A stretch of DNA of 14,705 nt, taken from contig CAZVNF010000098.1 of the NCBI GenBank assembly GCA_964628215.1, positions 1 through 14,705 on the forward strand. The letters are read 5' to 3'. The notes below the pieces were generated by a model that worked only from the letters and a program-made list of their open reading frames with translations, was not told where the DNA came from and did not search any database. Origin of the DNA: CAIVAT01 sp964628215 (GTDB lineage: Bacteria; Bacteroidota; Bacteroidia; Bacteroidales; FEN-979). Shown piece by piece: positions 13,157 through 14,705 of the stretch; position 1 is the first letter of the stretch; each line of letters opens with the position of its first letter. The position numbers were made by a program, and so were the translations under genes.

Positions 13157-13594
13157 ATGGAGAAAATGGATTATTTTTGTTTGATGGAAATGTCGGATCG
13201 TGATTTTACGGTGGAATTTCATTTCAGCGCCTCCCGCAGCAGCGGTCCGGGCGGTCAGAATGTGAACAAAGTGAGCACCAAAATGGAACTGCGGTTTGAT
13301 GTAGTCAATTCGGCATTGCTTACTGATGAAGAAAAAAGAGTGATAGGCGAAAAACTGGCTTCAAGGATCAATGCCGCCGGGGAACTGGTCCTTGTTTCGC
13401 AATCGGAGCGGTCGCAGTTGCAGAATAAGGAAAAGGTAACCGAAAAATTCTATCTCCTGCTCCATCGGGCACTTACCCCGCGTAAGAAACGAAAACCAAC
13501 CAGACCATCCAGGGCATCGAAGGAGGAGCGGCTGGAGGCTAAACGGCAGCAATCGGAAAAGAAAGAACGGCGAAAAAACAGTGTAAACCGATGA
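13157..13594 (+). CDS. arfB: alternative ribosome-rescue factor ArfB (YaeJ-type peptidyl-tRNA hydrolase)
   Basis: A small class I release factor-like protein that frees ribosomes stalled on mRNAs without a stop codon by hydrolysing the peptidyl-tRNA. The 145 residues are the normal length. The catalytic GGQ sits at about residues 34-36 in SSGPGGQNVNKVSTKMELRF, and there is no codon-recognition domain, as expected. The C-terminal 35 residues are very rich in Lys and Arg (RKKRKPTRPSR, then KKERRKN), the tail that enters the empty mRNA channel. The start at 13157 is supported by a good GGAGG; the conserved fold begins around residue 16. Its stop overlaps the next gene's ATG (ATGA, 13591-13594), so the two are translationally coupled. 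Confidence 0.95.
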   Translation: MEKMDYFCLMEMSDRDFTVEFHFSASRSSGPGGQNVNKVSTKMELRFDVVNSALLTDEEKRVIGEKLASRINAAGELVLVSQSERSQLQNKEKVTEKFYLLLHRALTPRKKRKPTRPSRASKEERLEAKRQQSEKKERRKNSVNR

Positions 13595-14705
13595 AAAAAA
13601 CCACCAGAAATATCATCCTGTTGTCAATCGCACTGATCAGTCTGGCCATGCATTTCAAACATTTTTCAAAAGACCTTGTAAGCATTCATGTGTGGAGGCA
13701 GACTCAGACACAATCGACCATCGTCAATTTTTACGAGGAGGATATGAATATTTTCAACCCGTCAAGGAATGAGCGCGGCAACGGAGATGGCATATACCGG
13801 ATGGAATTTCCCCTGATGCAATGGCTGGTTGCTGTTACTTACAAGGTATTTGGGAACCACCTGATCATCACCCGGATATTTATGTTTGTAATCGGGTTGT
13901 TCTCCGTTCTTGGCATATACAAATTACTCGAAGCAGTATTTAAAAACGACGTACTTGCCTTAACAGGTGCCTGGGCATTCAACTTTTCCCCCAGTTTTTA
14001 TTATTATACCATCAATCCTCTCCCCGACAACCTGGCACTGTGCTGTTCCATCTGGGGCCTTGCCTTGTTTTTTACCTGGCTAAAAAGTGGAAAAATACAC
14101 TCCATCATTTTGAGTGGATTGTTTTTAAGCCTCGGGGCATTGTGCAAGCTTCCGTTTATTCTTTATTTTATACTTCCGCTGGCCTGGTTCATCATTGAAG
14201 TTATCAAAAAAAGCATGAGCAGGGAGCGAATTACAGGTATCGTGCTGATGACCCTGTTCATGTTGCCTCCGCTGGCCTGGTACCTCGCTGTGGTGCCCCA
14301 ATGGGGCGGTTCAGGCATTGTAAAAGGGATGCTCGGCAACCATGTCCCCTTCGCCACCATCCTGGGCTACCTTCAGTCGAATGTAATCTCAACTCTGCCG
14401 GAACTATTGCTGAACTATGGTTCCCTGCTGTTTTTCCTGTCGGGATTTTATTTCATTATAAAAGCCAAAGCATACAAAAAGATTGGTTTTCATGTATTTG
14501 CCTTACTGGGACTGGTCAACATCGCCTATTTTCTTTATGAGCTGAACATGATTGCCAACGTTCATGATTATTACCTGTTCCCGTTCATGCCCCTCCTGTT
14601 TATCCTGGTTGCCTATGGCGCTTATAACCTGTTGATTCAGCCTGTGAAATTTGCCAGGTACCTGGCTGTGTTTTTATTGCTGATCCTGCCATTAACCGCC
14701 TTCCT
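13591..14705 (+). CDS. GT-C membrane glycosyltransferase (ArnT/PMT-like, family 39), partial
   Basis: The open frame begins with ATG overlapping the arfB stop and runs without a stop to the window end, so 371 residues are visible and the C-terminus is missing. The protein has an N-terminal helix (about 8-20) and then a large outer loop with HVWRQTQTQSTIVNFYEEDMN and MEFPLMQWLVAVTYKVFG, which is the pattern of polyprenyl-phosphate-dependent GT-C enzymes of the ArnT/PMT type. About eight further hydrophobic segments follow, including a PLPDNLALCCSIWGLALFF segment and HDYYLFPFMPLLFILVAY. Family members move a sugar from a lipid carrier to lipid A, protein or a glycan at the outer face of the inner membrane. 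Acceptor and donor cannot be told. Acidic residues in the first loop (Glu49, Glu50, Asp51) are the catalytic candidates. Confidence 0.85.
   Translation, partial: MKKTTRNIILLSIALISLAMHFKHFSKDLVSIHVWRQTQTQSTIVNFYEEDMNIFNPSRNERGNGDGIYRMEFPLMQWLVAVTYKVFGNHLIITRIFMFVIGLFSVLGIYKLLEAVFKNDVLALTGAWAFNFSPSFYYYTINPLPDNLALCCSIWGLALFFTWLKSGKIHSIILSGLFLSLGALCKLPFILYFILPLAWFIIEVIKKSMSRERITGIVLMTLFMLPPLAWYLAVVPQWGGSGIVKGMLGNHVPFATILGYLQSNVISTLPELLLNYGSLLFFLSGFYFIIKAKAYKKIGFHVFALLGLVNIAYFLYELNMIANVHDYYLFPFMPLLFILVAYGAYNLLIQPVKFARYLAVFLLLILPLTAF

Overview
The window looks like a piece of a Bacteroidota chromosome, probably a short-read or metagenomic scaffold. It contains two runs of exactly 100 N. The taxonomic reading rests on several exact matches to the Bacteroidota -7 promoter element (TAnnTTTG) just upstream of genes, A-rich leaders with almost no Shine-Dalgarno sequences, and gene families typical of the phylum, such as the long aromatic amino acid hydroxylase and UPF0316. 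This is inference from sequence features, not a placement on a tree. No tRNA, rRNA, CRISPR array, transposase or phage gene was seen, and no gene-free stretch exceeds 300 bases.

Left part (1-5145, plus strand): an aromatic amino acid catabolic block. It runs 4-hydroxyphenylpyruvate dioxygenase, fumarylacetoacetase, a flavin reductase-like split-barrel protein, and a pterin-dependent phenylalanine hydroxylase with an unexplained C-terminal half. Together these would cover Phe to Tyr, 4-hydroxyphenylpyruvate to homogentisate, and fumarylacetoacetate to fumarate plus acetoacetate. The transaminase, homogentisate dioxygenase and maleylacetoacetate isomerase steps are not in the window. Short tandem repeats and a palindromic repeat sit between these genes. 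The first N gap (3234-3333) is flanked by an identical 55-bp sequence and is probably an assembly join, not missing DNA.

Middle part (5138-7297, minus strand): membrane and small proteins. In transcription order these are an 84-residue membrane protein of unknown function, a Gdx/SugE-type small multidrug resistance exporter closely followed by a UPF0316 membrane protein, then a small DUF2007-like protein closely followed by a DedA protein.

Right part: a plus-strand exported alkaline phosphatase (7508-8578, interrupted by the second N gap) converges on a minus-strand operon. That operon is a secreted 5'-nucleotidase, a GlcG/HbpS-like protein and a large soluble GAF-PAS hybrid histidine kinase (12955 down to 8571). 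The two phosphatases suggest extracellular phosphate or nucleotide scavenging. The HbpS-like protein next to a kinase recalls the heme/redox sensing pair of Streptomyces. Divergent from this operon, ArfB (ribosome rescue) is translationally coupled to a GT-C membrane glycosyltransferase that runs off the window end.

The most unusual non-coding signal is one 9-bp repeat family (GCAATG core) found as two arrays, in the same orientation, directly upstream of the dioxygenase and the alkaline phosphatase. Other points worth a look are an 18-bp inverted repeat over the nucleotidase promoter, and two convergent gene pairs whose stop codons overlap by exactly 8 bp.
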